From: Corylus avellana
Taxonomy: Eukaryota > Streptophyta > Magnoliopsida > Fagales > Betulaceae
Direction of reading: 5' to 3'
Assembly (NCBI RefSeq): GCF_901000735.1
Contig: NC_081541.1
Coordinates: 43,394,767-43,458,766, forward strand
DNA length: 64,000 bases
Shown: piece after piece, positions 10,832 through 22,869 of the stretch
How the letters are laid out: each line of letters starts with the position of its first letter
Position numbering within the stretch: the first letter of the stretch is position 1
Position numbers and translations under genes: made by a program
The notes under the pieces: generated by a model
Database searches by the model: none
What the model saw: only the letters and a program-made list of their open reading frames with translations
What the model was told of the DNA's origin: nothing

Positions 10832-10918
10832 CACCTCAATCGGCTGGAGAAAATGCTTCATGAAGCGGAGTTTACTAGTTTGAATTCCATTTTCCTTCCT
10901 TTAAAAAAAAAAAAAAAA
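10832..10918 (+). mobile_element. Short tRNA-derived SINE, degenerate
   Basis: CCTCAATCGGCTGGAG (A-box region), GCTTCATGAAGCGGAG, ACTAGTTTGAATTCC (B-box region) and then an A-run. These match in order the better copies at 25606, 47413 and 49900. Box B has drifted and I see no target duplication, so this copy is old. Confidence 0.6.
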
Positions 10919-11084
10919 GTAGATTTTTTCCAAACAAAAAGATAAAAGACATTAAAAAAAATGCAACCCGAGAATGTATACTATCATTTAAAAAACATTA
11001 AACACCTTAAAAAAGAAGCTATAAAAAAAACGTGTTTTTTCATAAGGTAGAAACGCAGGATTGTTGGAACAGAAGCCTCTCGAG

Positions 11085-12125
11085 TCCAAAATTGGACTAG
11101 AGAATATCCAGTTAATGGTCAGTATCTTTTTAAAGAGATTTTGAGGTCATAAATAGGACATCTGTCACATTAATAATAATAATAAAAAAAATTATATATA
11201 TATTTTAATTAATTATAAAATCAAATTATTAAAAATTAAGAGGTGGCCAGACCACCCTAGTTAGGGTTGGGAGTGCCTTCGGCCACCCTATGGCCCTTGG
11301 GGGTGGTCAAGGTCAGATCTAAAAAAAAAAATAAAAAATCATTTGGCCATTGGAGATGGCTGGACCACCCCCAATGACCAGATCTTAAAAAAAAAAAAAA
11401 AAAAAATTATTTCTCCCTTGGGGGTTTAAAGCCAGTTTAGTAAAACAGACTAATTCTGCTGGTCGGAGTTATCGGGCTTTCACCATATCCCATGGGGTCA
11501 TTGCATAACCCATTTTTTTTTTTTTTTTTTTTTTTGTTGAGCGAAAAAATACCTCAAAGTGCGCCATTGGCGTGGTCCCAGCCCACACTGTCGGGCTAAT
11601 TGGAGGGCTCTCAAGCCACCCTATCTAAAATTGAAGTATTCGCCAATTCTACGGTCAGACTTGGTGGCCAGCCCAATTTCTTTTTTTTTTTTTTTTTTTA
11701 CTAATTTAATTTTTTTTATTTTTTAACTGAATATTATGTTTTTATTTTTATTTTTTATAGTGGGACATGTGTCCTATGAATAGAGATTTTCGGCTGCCAT
11801 GAGGTAGCCAAGGGTCAGACATTTGACTTTTTTTTTTTTTTTTACATTGAAGAAGAGAGATATTAAAGTAGAATTCAAATTTGAAGTATTAGTACCAAAT
11901 TTAGGATGATCGAATTCCTTTTAAGCGATACCATCCCTAAAGAGTTAACCTTCTACCTATAGATTTTAGTTTTAAATCTAAAAATAAGTTTTGAGGCATT
12001 AGAAACTAAATATTAACTCATAAATTATTATTATTATTATTATTATTTTAATATTTATCGTACGCTAGGCTGCCAAAAATTTGGCAACTGCATAGCAGGA
12101 CTCGTGTCCTATTTATGACTCTAAA
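11085..12125. repeat. GGTGGCC-rich element with inverted ends
   Basis: The left end reads GAGGTCATAAATAGGACATCTG. The right end, near 12090-12125, gives the inverse of AGAGTCATAAATAGGACAC. Between them lie blocks such as GAGGTGGCCAGACCACC, CTTCGGCCACCCTATGGCC and GGGGGTGGTC, broken by long A- and T-runs. The same opening phrases and GC-rich words recur at 26440-26851, and the words alone at 35030-35460. It looks like a non-autonomous DNA transposon with a GC-rich core. The class is not determined. Confidence 0.5.
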
Positions 12126-12270
12126 GTTTATAAGATAGAAATTTCAGCCATGAATTAAATATTTTTCGATCTAGGAGAATTGCTGGCTTAGGAGCGACGC
12201 TGATTTGGGTTTAATGAAATATGAAAATGGACAAAAATACCACAGTTGTTTTACATAATAACAACTATGC
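12126..12270 (+). promoter_or_regulatory. Upstream region of the Myb/SANT-like gene
   Basis: Short AT-rich segment between the GC-rich element and the presumed leader exon. No clear TATA box is seen. Confidence 0.3.
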
Positions 12271-13917
12271 CAATCTATAAACCCCTTTTTTTCGTTCCAC
12301 CTGATCGAGAAAGATTCGAAGCCGAAGATTGCTTCCCTTCTGGTCGGTAAGTCAGAGCTCCTCTCCTCTTTTGATTTTCTTTCGTTCGTTCTTTCTTATT
12401 GGACTTAACTTCCCAAAATTCTTTCATTTTATTCAAAATTCTGATATATTTTTATTTGTTTCATAATATCAATTTTTATTTGCACTTTTTTTTAAAAAAA
12501 AAAAGAAAAAAGAAAACGCTCTTTGGGGGATTGAAACCCCAATTTCCGTTTCGTTGGTGGGATTAGAGCAAAGAGAAGGTGAGAGAATTTAATTTGAATT
12601 TTATTCTGCTTTCATATGGGTCTTCAAACATAGAATTTCTGAGGAATGAGTATGAATCAAACGTAGCTCATCAAGATTGTTGTGCCGGATTTTAGAGGGT
12701 TGATAGTGTTTATATATCTTTGGGAACCCAAATGCTGAAACATATGAGATTTTTAGTTTGTTTTTGCTCCATCTGTCTCTTGAGTAGAATTTTCCTTGGA
12801 AAGGTGTTTCTTGGGGTATTCATATTAATTATTAGGTGTAAAAGGTGAAAAAGTGCCTGAAACTAATTGAAGATACTAGATTTTGCTTTGTAGGAGGAGA
12901 TCCTTCAAGATGAAAGGAGTCTTGAAAAATATACTTTTCGGTGTAAAAGTTTTTAGGAAAATTTTTCTGTGGAAACAAAGTGGGTGTAGTGATTGAGTAG
13001 TTAAATGTTTATTTTCATTTTCATTTTTAACTAGTTTTAGCTACCAAACAGTGTGGAATGCTCCATTTATTAAAATTCACCAAGAATAGAACATTTTGAA
13101 ATTCTTTAATAGCCACTTCAAACCCAATCCTCATTTCGTATACAAGGTTTTTTTTTTTTCTTTTTTTTTTTTTAAGACATGGCACTCATCAAGCAGTGAG
13201 GAGTCAATGCATCTTTCAAGATTTACTTTCAGGATTGGAGCTAAAATTGATCTTGAAAAAATGTCATCTTAAAGCTACTAGCAAAACAAAGTAAGTTGTA
13301 GATTTGTGGGATGATGCCAATAATTTATTTCACTGTAATTGGTGGTGTACCAGGTATATGCAGAACTTGTGGACTTAAATCTCAATTTCCATGTTATCAT
13401 TATATTTTGCTGTTAAAATTTCAGTAATCATGTGAAATTTTAAGTTTTGCTTGAAATTTTGCTGTTCTCGAACCTTGTGAGTGTCATCACCCAGGCATTG
13501 ATAACGTTTAAGATGGCATGGGTCCAGAAAATAGTAGCAGATCTTCTACAAAACTCAAGTTTTATGAATGCTTCTTATTGAATTGATTTTTCTTCATCTT
13601 CATATTCCTTGAGCTATATCTGGTTCTTGGGAAGGTATATTCTCTGGATATTTCTCATTGTTGTTATTCCTGTGGTACGCACAATATCATTTATACTTTG
13701 GATGATATTGCTGGACTTCTCCAGGATGATTCTATTTCTTCTTTAAAATGCTATCATTTTAGGTTAGATAATGAACTTTAGAGTTCCTTTCATGTCCTAA
13801 TATTTAGTGATATGTATGCTCAACTAAGCCTTAGAGCCGGTATGGTATTACGTTTGGTAAATTACCAATTTACCCCCACTAGTGTTACTTGATTCGAAAT
13901 CCATCCAACCAAATAAA

Positions 13918-13961
<44 letters not shown>

Positions 13962-14153
13962 CGCCTCCCATGTTTGACAATTTTATATTTTTATTTGATA
14001 AGCTTCAAACAAAGTGTGTACGTGTAGTCATGGGGTGGGTTTTCTATATATACTTCCTTAAATCATGTTGTTTTTCTAAATTATACTATGTGGTATTTTG
14101 GATTAAATCTATTTTGATTCCAATCACAAACTTACTTCTTCTCTAATTTATCA
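12271..14153 (+). other. Leader exon and long leader intron of the Myb/SANT-like gene
   Basis: Sequence ending TTCTGGTCG/GTAAGTCAG at 12346 looks like a non-coding first exon with a strong donor. The matching acceptor is TTTATCAG at 14153, leaving an intron of about 1.8 kb. The intron is T-rich, holds long A- and T-runs and a (CA)n microsatellite at 13921-13951, and contains no recognisable gene. The exon start is a guess. Confidence 0.5.
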
Positions 14154-14175
14154 GCCTATTTATTGTGTGAGAAAC

Positions 14176-15165
14176 ATGACTAAGAAAAGCCAAAGCAACG
14201 ATGCTGCTGCACAAACTCAAGATGCTCAGACAATGAGGGTAATTTGGACTGATAAAATGGTTGAGGATTATCTTGACGCATGCATTAGTGAGATTTATGC
14301 TGGTAATCGCCCAGGAACACATTTCAATAAGACAGGGTGGAAAAATGTGGTAAACAAATTTAGCGCGAAGACTGGTAAACGATATTACTATAAACAACTT
14401 AAGAACAAGTGGGATAATTTGAAAAGAGATTGGAACATTTGGATGAGATTGGTAGGAAAAGAAACTGGCCTTAGATGGGATCCGGTGAAAAAGACAATTG
14501 ATGCTACCGATGCTTGGTGGGAAAAAAAGTTGCAGGTATTATGCTTTTACCTATATGCTTTTGTTTATATAATTCATAAAGATTTATTATTGATATTTGA
14601 ATGTACCCAAATGTAGGAAATTCCAGAAGCAGCTAAGTTCCGCACTACAGGTTTGGCTCATGTTGTGAAGGTGGAAATATTGTTTACAGATATAACTGCC
14701 GCCCGAGAAGGACCTTGGGTGCCATCCTCTATGCTGATTCCTGATGATATTGGTGCCACAAATGGTGTAGGTGTAAGGTGTGATGAAGGCAACGATACGG
14801 TGTTAGAGGGTTTAGGTGACTTGGATGACGAACCTAATCTCAGTGCACATGAATGTAGAATGTGTGATAGGAAAAGGAAGAAAGAAGTTCAAATTGTTAG
14901 TCAACATTTGGGTCGTATGTGTGATATACTAGAAAGTAGGAGTACAATGCCATCTAAGCGTCCTGATAAACTTGGATGTAGCATTGAAGAGGTTATGGAT
15001 GTTGTTCGAGGGATATCTGAGATAGAAAATGACATTGATATGCTTATGATTGCGAGCGAGGTACTCCTTACAAGATCGCATAGAGAGATGTTTGTGGCCC
15101 TTAAGGAGCCAAAGTTCCAGATTGAATTCCTCAAGCGAATGAGAAATGTAAAAATTAGCCATTGA
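14176..15165 (+). CDS. Myb/SANT-like DNA-binding domain protein (LIMYB-like)
   Basis: Two coding exons, 14176-14535 and 14617-15165, join in phase 0 (CAG/GT, TGTAG/GAA) to give 302 residues. Residues about 20-120 form a Myb/SANT-like domain: VIWTDKMVEDYLDAC, then FNKTGWKNVV, YKQLKNKWDNLKRDW, GLRWDP and TDAWWEKK. These are the spaced Trp residues of the family. It continues into IPEAAKFRTTGLAH and an acidic then Lys-rich middle (CDRKRKKEVQ) and a helical C-terminus. The family includes LIMYB-type proteins and the Myb-like partner of PIF/Harbinger transposases; members bind DNA and usually act with a partner. I infer a nuclear DNA-binding role. The first in-frame ATG after the acceptor is taken as the start. 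It may be a host gene or a domesticated transposon protein. No transposase lies beside it. Confidence 0.8.
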
Positions 15166-15479
15166 ACCGCCGTGAAGTTGTTTTGTTAGGGATAATTTTT
15201 AGGTTATTCTTTTTTAAATTTTGTTTGTTATAAACTATCTCAAAAGTTGTAAGGATTTGTCTTCATGCCTTGTTTTTTATGCGCTAAATAATTTGAAGCG
15301 TTGCGAAGCTGCTTCAAAAAAATTATGCCTTCTTATTTTAACGATGTTTATTTCTTAGTATTGCATCTTCATTTTGTGCTTCTTTCTTCCTTTTCCTTTA
15401 TTTATTTATTTCTACACGGTGCTTATAAAAAGTGTATTGGGCATATTTTTTGCTATTATTTATGTTATGTACTGGAAAT
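15166..15479 (+). other. 3' flank of the Myb/SANT-like gene
   Basis: Non-coding, T-rich and compatible with a 3' UTR. An open frame at 15301-15486 has no recognisable domain. Confidence 0.45.
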
Positions 15480-15665
15480 TATTTAAGGCACCAATTACTG
15501 CGGACTATACATGAAGGCACCAACGTTATTGAATTTATTTGAAGGCCCCTATTGAATGATTTTTTTTTTTAAAATTATTATTGACAGCATTTGAAAGCAT
15601 CAATTATCTTGACCTAATATGTGAATGCACCATATATTACCAAAAACATTTGAAGGCACCAAGAC
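15480..15665. repeat. Degenerate short tandem repeat (TGAAGGCACCAA)
   Basis: The motif GAAGGCACCAA and its variants (AAGGCACCAATTA, GAAGGCCCC, GAAAGCATCAATTA, GAATGCACCA, GAAGGCACCAAG) recur about every 25-35 bases. The units have diverged strongly. No function is suggested. Confidence 0.6.
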
Positions 15666-15671
15666 GACTAA

Positions 15672-15907
15672 AAGCATGTTTGGGATTGTGTTTGAGAAAT
15701 ATAGCTTTTAAGTCAAAAAAACGTTTTTTTGGCAAAAGCTTTATTTTTAAACTTTTGTCAAAAGTGTATTTTGGTCATTTTTAAACTTTTTGGACCCTTT
15801 AAAGCGCTTTTTATTTTTTTACCAAACGAGTACGTTTTTCTTTAAACGGATTTTTTAAGTGTTAAAAGCACTTTTAGACTTTTCAAACGTAATCTCAAAT
15901 ATGCCCT
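15672..15907. mobile_element. MITE, TTTGGCAAAAGC family, near-complete
   Basis: Left end AGCATGTTTGGGATTGTG and right end CGTAATCTCAAATATGCC are imperfect inverted repeats. The core holds TTTTGGCAAAAGC, TTTTGTCAAAAGTG and AAAGCGCTTTTT. CTAAA lies on both sides of the element, which may be a short target duplication. This is the best-preserved copy of the family in the window. Confidence 0.65.
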
Positions 15908-16706
15908 AAATATTATGACATCAACTACTTAATTCGAGTTAAAAATAAGAAACTAAACCATTACGAATTTTTTAAGAAAACCATATTAACCATTTAAATA
16001 TCCTTTTTTTGTCCTTTTTCCTGCTTTTAAAAGCACTTTTTAAATTTTGTTACCAAACAAGTGTAATAACTTCCAAGCACTTTTGACTATAGATTTGATT
16101 TGTTTTTTGAGATTGTAGTAGTCTTTAGGGTATTTGGCTCTCTTGTATACTCTTCCTGTACAAGAGCTTAGCCCTTTTCTTTCAATAATATTACCATTAT
16201 TCATAAAAAATAAAAAAATAAAAAAATAAAAATTGTATTTAGATTATCTAATTCATCGAATTTCCATTTCTCCCTCCTAAACCCAACCGTCATCAACACT
16301 CTCGATTTGTTTCTAAGGGGCCTTATTGCAGGCCAGTTTCTCAAACTTTTGTATTCCACTGCCATATAGAACTTGAAAAAATGATTAGAAATTTTTTTTG
16401 ATTGCTTAACATTCTTCTGTGCATAAAATTTATTTTAGATTTTTTTTTTCTTTGCTCTCCTGGTCTTTTGAATAGCAAAGAGTAATTAACATATAAGTGA
16501 AGTTGGGTCCTCTATGGTCTTCTAAGCTTGTAGTATGGAGCAAGCATTCTAATTCATCTGTTTGTTTGTTTGTTCAACAGATGAGATTATTAAAACTAGC
16601 AATTTTAAGGGAGCAATATGTAAAGAGATTACTAGCAATTTTGCAATAATTATTAATTTTTGACAGGCTTAGCTTTCACAGAAGCTCAAGATATGGAACA
16701 TCATAT
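15908..16706. other. Intergenic, repeat fragments
   Basis: Contains a second fragment of the preceding MITE family (about 16010-16080). Near 16095-16220 there is a LINE-like tail (CTCTTGTATACTCTTCCTG, then CAATAATATTACC and an A-rich end). The rest is AT-rich flank of the kinase gene, probably partly its 3' UTR. No gene is seen. Confidence 0.5.
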
Positions 16707-19700
16707 CTACATGACCATCTCATCATAAAGTAACCCACTTTTCTTTTGTGATACTTCTGTTTCACATTCTTCTCTTTTCTTTTCACCCAAAGTAGACATT
16801 TCATGCCCAATGGACACACATCTACTTGAAGAACTGAATTTTGCTGGAGGTGACAGTGGAAGTGTTACATTAATCTGATTCAGGTGACTTATTGATGTAG
16901 ATTCTCTACTGCAGCTTCCATCTTCACATGGTGTCTCAGGGGACTCTGGCATGCTACACTGCGATTTGCCGGAGCCGGGCATGCTACCGACTGAATCCGA
17001 TTGTGCCGAGGAGCAGTCTCTACCGCAAATAGGGTTGCATTCCATTATGTAATCTAAAGCTTCAACCACCTGCATTGAAATGTACAACAACCATGCATAT
17101 TAGATTTTTGTTAGTAAGAAGAATTACTAATGTGATAAACAAATGTCTATATATAGCATGAACAAATAACGAAGAGAATGCAGAAGAGATAAATATTTAG
17201 GCAGAGATAGGATTTGCCATGTTCTTGGTCTCTCACATGAATCTGTAATATACAAAAAATCTATGAATACAAACAAATGTATATACACATAAATGCATGG
17301 ATAAACCTAGTTCCGGCAGATGCATATACACATAAATTTATAAATTTCCTGTTGCTTTCTTTTATGGTCAAAATTCAGCCAAAAATCTACAACATTTCTT
17401 AAGCTCTTCTGATAACAATGATGTGATTGTTGAAGACACCCAAGTGCACCAATAGGTTGTCTAATGATCATTTCAGAAGTCCTGCCAATTCCTAAGAAAT
17501 CTGGTTGCATTCCTTAAACATGGAGGATTTAGTTTATGCATAGGCAAAGGCAAATTCAGGCAATGTGTCCAGAATGTAAAAAAGCACTGGAATTCTTAAT
17601 GCTGTAGTTTTCACACAAAGGCTATACACATGGAGACTAATTGTTACGAGAATGGAGTTTTATGCGGAACAATTATTAATATTAGAATATATTAAAATAT
17701 ATGATACGGTAGGATATTTTATTGTGTTTATTTTTATTTGATATTGTGTTTATTTTATTCTATGTAAGAGTCTTAATGACTCAGCCCTAGTTTATATTAT
17801 AATAAAAGCTTATGACTCAGCCTTAGAAAATATTATAATAGTTTGTCTATTTAAAGGTTATTATGTTATGAATAAAGCAACTAGAAAATTAATCCAAACT
17901 TTATGTTTGAAAATGTTTTAGGTTTCCTTCAACGAATCTAAAGGGTTTAGGTTCCCTCAAAACCTAATAATCTATCCCGTTACTTGTATGTAAAAGCATT
18001 CACGTAACACTAACCTTATCCATCGTCAATCTCGCAGCAGGATCCCTGGTGAGACATTTTTCTGCCATTCGAACCATCCAAAACAGTTGATGGACATCAT
18101 GCGAGTCCATGATCCTTTGGTCAATTAAACGTGGGTAGTTCTTTTCTTTTAATAGTGGTCTTGCCTGCATAGAAACGAAATCTGTGAAGATAATGAAGAA
18201 TTGTGACATATACTCAAGAATTGTTAAAATATTATTTAAATGATTAAATTTATCCTTTCTTATCGGAGTAAGATTTAGAAATAATTGGTAATTCAATATA
18301 GTTTAGAGCCAAGGTATTGAGTTCTTCACATTTTCTAGCAGCTTAAACTTTTGGGTTTTGGGATAATTAAAGGACAGAATTGTCTTGTTATTAAATCCTT
18401 TTGCTCATTTCCCTTCTTTATTTGTCCCCACTCAAAGATATCAAGTAGCTACTTTCTTAAGAAATTAACAAGAGAATGTTCTCAACAGCTCAAGTTTCAC
18501 CAGAACATATCAGAAATAGTCAGCATTGGCATTAAGATTGACTATATGACACTAATGCATATGAATAAAAAACTTTAAGGTGTTGAGGCTGTTACCCATC
18601 CCACAAGACTTCTCCCTTTAAGTCTCTTTCTGTAGTCCTCATCCCAGTTATAAGCTGTAATAGAACCACCCCAAAAGCATACACGTCAGTCTTGGGTGAC
18701 ATTTTCCACATTCTGCATATTCTGGTGCCAAGTATCCGAGAGTTCCAACCACTCTTGTCTCTGAGGATTTATCTGGGTCTTCATTTTGAGGTCTTGCAAG
18801 GCCAAAGTCTCCTAGCTAATAATAAACACATTTGACATGTTAGATTGACATCTATGGCATAATATGTTTTAGAATCAGTTAAAAGAATTTAAGACAAATA
18901 CAAACAATCTTCAAATGATGCAACATCAGTTGATATGGTATGACTTGGCTAGGTGCTTTGCTCTAGCAGGTGAATTTTGCAATGATGATAATAGATCCTA
19001 CTATTAATAGTTTTACAAATATGTAAAAGGGACAAAGCTAGATATCATAAGTTTAAATGGGTGCCTTTTACATATGTCAAATGGTAGAATGACTGTATTG
19101 TAACTATTTTATAGATCAATAGGCAGATAGGATCTTTAGAACTGATTCAAAAGCATGATTTTGGGTTATTACCAGTGCTTCATAATCATGAGTTATAAGG
19201 ATGTTGTTTGGTCTCATATCTCTGTGGATGAACTGGTTTTCATGCAGATATTGCAAGCCTTTGGCAGCTCCTGACGCTATTCTTATCCTTTTTTCCCAGC
19301 TGAGGGGTTTGCGGCTGTGTTCTGCAGCATTTCAGCAAACGTTCCTCTTGGATTAGATTTCCCTATTTTGCAGTAGTTAGTATCAGAGGAAAAATACATT
19401 TCAAGTATTGTATAAAGGGTATCTATAGTAAGGAATCTTTTGATTTTATTTCATTTTTACTTGATAGATGTTGATCCAGGGAGCCGTTGCAGACGTATTC
19501 ATAAACGAGCAGCCTGCGGCTTCCTTCTGAACATGACCCCAGTAGCCTGACCAGATTCTTATGTCTCACTTTGCTAAGTACATGAACTTCAGCCTTGAAT
19601 TCTTTCTCTCCTTGAAAACTTGCATTTTTATGTTGCTTAACAGCAATCTTCAATCCATCCACTTCTCCACTGTAGACAGAACCAAATCCACCTTCTGATA

Positions 19701-22182
19701 TGAAATTCTTTTTTGCAAATCCCTGTGTAGCAGATGTGAGCTCCAAATAAGTAAACTCTCTCCTCCACTCAATTTTTGGTCGTCTATTCTTGCAGATAGA
19801 ACATAGGTATTCAGGATACTCCTCCTCCATCTTGCTCCCTGCATTAAATGCTTCTTTTGTCCCAATCTCTTGATTATTGGCTGTGGACAATGGGGATTGC
19901 TCTCCTGCTGTTTCTTGTTCTGTATTTGTAGTGTTTCCTTCCTCTTGAAACTGAATAGGAGAACACTTTACCCCAGTTAAAACTGAACTTGATGATTTAC
20001 TATTCTCCGGAGTTGAAACTCCAGTTGACATCAGCTGCTCACTTGGTGAGGATTTAGAAACTGAAGTAGAAGTCCATTGACCACAGGGTTGACAACCATC
20101 AGAAAATTGCCCCTTGTCTAAGCTGGTCTTCTGATCACTTGGTGATTCTGTAACAATGCAGACTTTGGTGCATAAGTTCTTGTTGTGATTGTGGATATGG
20201 ACAAATTTGTATTCTTCAAATTTAGACACCAAGAACTTTCAGGTTAAATTTGGTCAGATACACTTACTGTTACTAGATTGTTCTTCATCTGGGCTCCCTG
20301 GAACCATTTCATTGTATGTTACTAGGCTCATAGTGCTGCTTTCATTGGACACTTTGCTGTTCCCTATTGCTTGTGGCGCTCTCAACAATTGAATGCTGTT
20401 GCTGCGTTTCATACTTGAGATACCACATGAAAGCATCTCCATGAAGTATTTCTTGTATTGCTTCATCTGCCTGTGCAAAACATTATATAGCAAGCAGATA
20501 TTTTAAACCAATTATTTGATTGCCTTCATATCTTCTATCTTTATTTATTTTTCTATATAAATTGCAGTTTTTTTTTTGTTTGTTTGTGAAGATTATTAAG
20601 TTCATCTGACATGTTTTAGAAATCTTCAAATGAATAGAAATCTTCAAGTGATTTAAAACAGTGACTTCAAATGAGCTGCAACTTGAATGTTGATTTCTTA
20701 AGCTTGAAACCTTAAATTTTAAACAAGTTAGAAGTTGGTTTTAAATATAGTGTACAGTAATCATCAGAATAATGTCAACAGTCTAACGTTTGACTCACCT
20801 GTCGAGTATCACCCATGTTGCCTCCAAACTTTTGGCGGCCAGTAGAGCAACCCTCTTTGGACATGCTCCTGCTTGAACCTCTATATGGAACTCAATCTGA
20901 GAAATTTTCATGTGCAAAAAATTGTCCAATTAGCCATTTGATAAATAGGGGATGATGTAGTAAACTTTTTCCTATAAGTTGCAGTACTAAGCATTGCTTT
21001 TGAATTATAACAACCACTAGAGGGTACCTTGTTTCTGATCAGTCAATAGTTTGCAGAAAGTTTTTGATGAAAACAAGATGGAGAGGTTTGATATATTTGA
21101 GGAAATTCAAAGCATAATAGTGCTGCTGTTACTTTATAAGTTTACATTCTTAATGTGTGAAGTTTTTATATGTGGAGATTATGAAATATTAGCAATAAAG
21201 TTGGCCTATATAGATGATATCCTTTACTCAATCTGTCAATGCTTGCCGGTTAATGATAAAATTCAGAATCAGATTTCAGAAGCTCCAGGGTGGAGCACTG
21301 AAATGAAACAGGATATAATGGTTGGCTACTACAAAGTACAAAGGTACAGATGTTTATTGCTCTTTATTCTTAATTTGAGCTTTTAGATTAATTCTCCTAC
21401 CAATATAAGAGCCTGTTTGGAATTGCGTTTGAAAATTAGAGCTTTAGAGTAAAAAAACGCTTTTTGGCAAAAGCTTTATTTTTAAGCTTTTGTCAAAAGT
21501 GTGTTTTGGTCATTTTTAGGCATTTTGAACCCCTTAAAAGCACTTTCAATTATTTTGAATGTTAAACGTACTTTTACGCCCGTCCCCTCAAACGCACACC
21601 CAAACATGCCCCAAGTCATCTCTCTAGTTTCATGACTATGGACTAGAAAAATATTTAGTCTGGCTGCAACTTTAAGACTTACCTTTTCTGTTTTGCAGTG
21701 CTCAGAAATTTCCTTGATCTCCTCATTGTTAAGGTACTCTTCCTGCTTTCTGTCAAGCTCTTCCTGAATGATTATGTTGTTTGTTTTGTCCACCTTGATC
21801 TTGTATCCCACTGAAAGCAACAAGAAAAAGAAGAAAAGGGTGTAGGGGAGAAGAAAAAAGTTAGCAAATCTGTCTAGTGTGACACAGCAGTGAATTATTA
21901 TTATTATTTTTTCTTTTTTGCTTCCATATTACTTCAATTATGTTCATTATTTATTTATTTTACTTTAATCAAGAAGAAAAAGAAGGAGAAATCCTTACTG
22001 AATCTCCCATTTCTTATGAAAGAAAACGTACTAGGATTAGTAACATGGTGAAGAACTCCAAGAATTGTAACCACATCCCCAGCCTTAAGTGAAAAGCCTT
22101 GCAGGGCAGCTCTGATTGCGCCTGGACTAACATCTCTTGATGCATCCTGGATCACCAGTATCCTCTGAGCCTCTTCTGGCAT
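16707..22182 (-). CDS. Protein kinase with USP-like N-terminus (SELMODRAFT_444075-like)
   Basis: Nine exons on the minus strand: 22182-21999, 21810-21683, 20896-20799, 20470-20268, 20147-19461, 19321-19173, 18815-18596, 18164-18015 and 17069-16707. They would give about 727 residues. The N-terminus ([52 protein letters not shown]) is the USP-like nucleotide-binding fold of this family. A Ser-rich linker and CSICKNRRP precede the kinase domain ([13 protein letters not shown] onward). Visible are GEGGFGSV-like SEGGFGSV, Lys375 in [15 protein letters not shown] (Asp468) and DFG (Asp486). Although relatives are named inactive, the catalytic residues are present. In exon 7 the frame breaks twice: after GKM at 18702-18705 and after LKG at 18614-18616, one base short each time. 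All other exon phases agree. It is either a pseudogene or carries assembly errors. Role inferred: membrane-linked signalling kinase. Confidence 0.85.
17640..17990. repeat. Unclassified repeat in kinase intron 8
   Basis: Two similar phrases, GACTCAGCCCTAGTTTATATTATAAT and GACTCAGCCTTAGAAAATATTATAAT, lie near each other. They are followed by GGTTTCCTTCAACG and GGTTCCCTCAAAACC. The text resembles a worn LTR, but I found no second copy or primer-binding site. Confidence 0.3.
18596..18815 (-). other. Kinase exon 7 with two single-base frameshifts
   Basis: The exon starts [13 protein letters not shown] and reads to EYAECGK. It then shifts by one base at an A4 run (18702-18705) and goes on as [19 protein letters not shown]. 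It shifts again at a G3 run (18614-18616) to end RSLVGW before WARPLL-type text. The exon is 220 bases long, while its neighbours require a multiple of three (222). Without repair, translation stops at a TAA at the end of the second segment. Both losses lie in homopolymers. Confidence 0.85.
21410..21615. mobile_element. MITE, TTTGGCAAAAGC family, in kinase intron 2
   Basis: Left end GCCTGTTTGGAATTGCG and right end ACGCACACCCAAACATGCC are imperfect inverted repeats. The core has TTTTTGGCAAAAGC, TTTTGTCAAAAGTG and AAAAGCACTTTC. It lies wholly inside the intron 20897-21682, so the coding sequence is not disturbed. Confidence 0.6.
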
Positions 22183-22869
22183 GATTTATCTTGAAGATGT
22201 TCTATATAGTTTGAACTTTCTATATGATATTGTGCTGAAGAGAACATAATAAAGTAGTAAAATGAAATTTTATGCTGTGATTTTGTTGATATCTTTCATC
22301 ATTTATCTATATATATTGTGTGCTAATTATTGAAGACAAATAAATGCATTGTAGATGATGACTAAAAGGAAAATGATTGAGAATATTTTACACCCACCCC
22401 CCCCCAAAAAAAAAAAAAAAAAAATTATGAAGGGACAGAACTCAATGATGTTCACAGATTCTGACAAGTGAAATAGAAAGTTGAGAAGGGTGTTGGAGAA
22501 TCAGGCAAGCATCTTCAATAATGTTAGTTCAAGCGCATATTCGGATATCTTGGGAGTTTCTTCACTCATGTTGTGGGAAGAAGATCAACTTTGGTCTTGG
22601 TTTATAAGCTGCAAATTCCTATGCTACTTTCCAAACATAACAGCCATTTTACTGCTGATTCTTGGACTCCAGCCAGCAGCAGAAATAAATTAATGTGAAT
22701 GATGAAATCAAAGCTCCTTAAGAATTCTGTCCTTGTGGGAGTGTGCCTTTTTTTTTAATCTTCCTATGATTCCTTTTGTTGTAATAGTTGATAGGGAATT
22801 TGCCTATGTTTCAGCCGGACATGATTATAAAATTTTCTAACAACCTACCTTAAGCTGGTTTCGCTGGTT
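22183..22869 (-). promoter_or_regulatory. Upstream region of the kinase gene
   Basis: Non-coding sequence before the kinase start codon. It includes a C-run followed by an A-run at about 22398-22424. No convincing TATA box or transcription start is seen. The plus-strand open frame at 22481-22693 has no domain. Confidence 0.4.
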
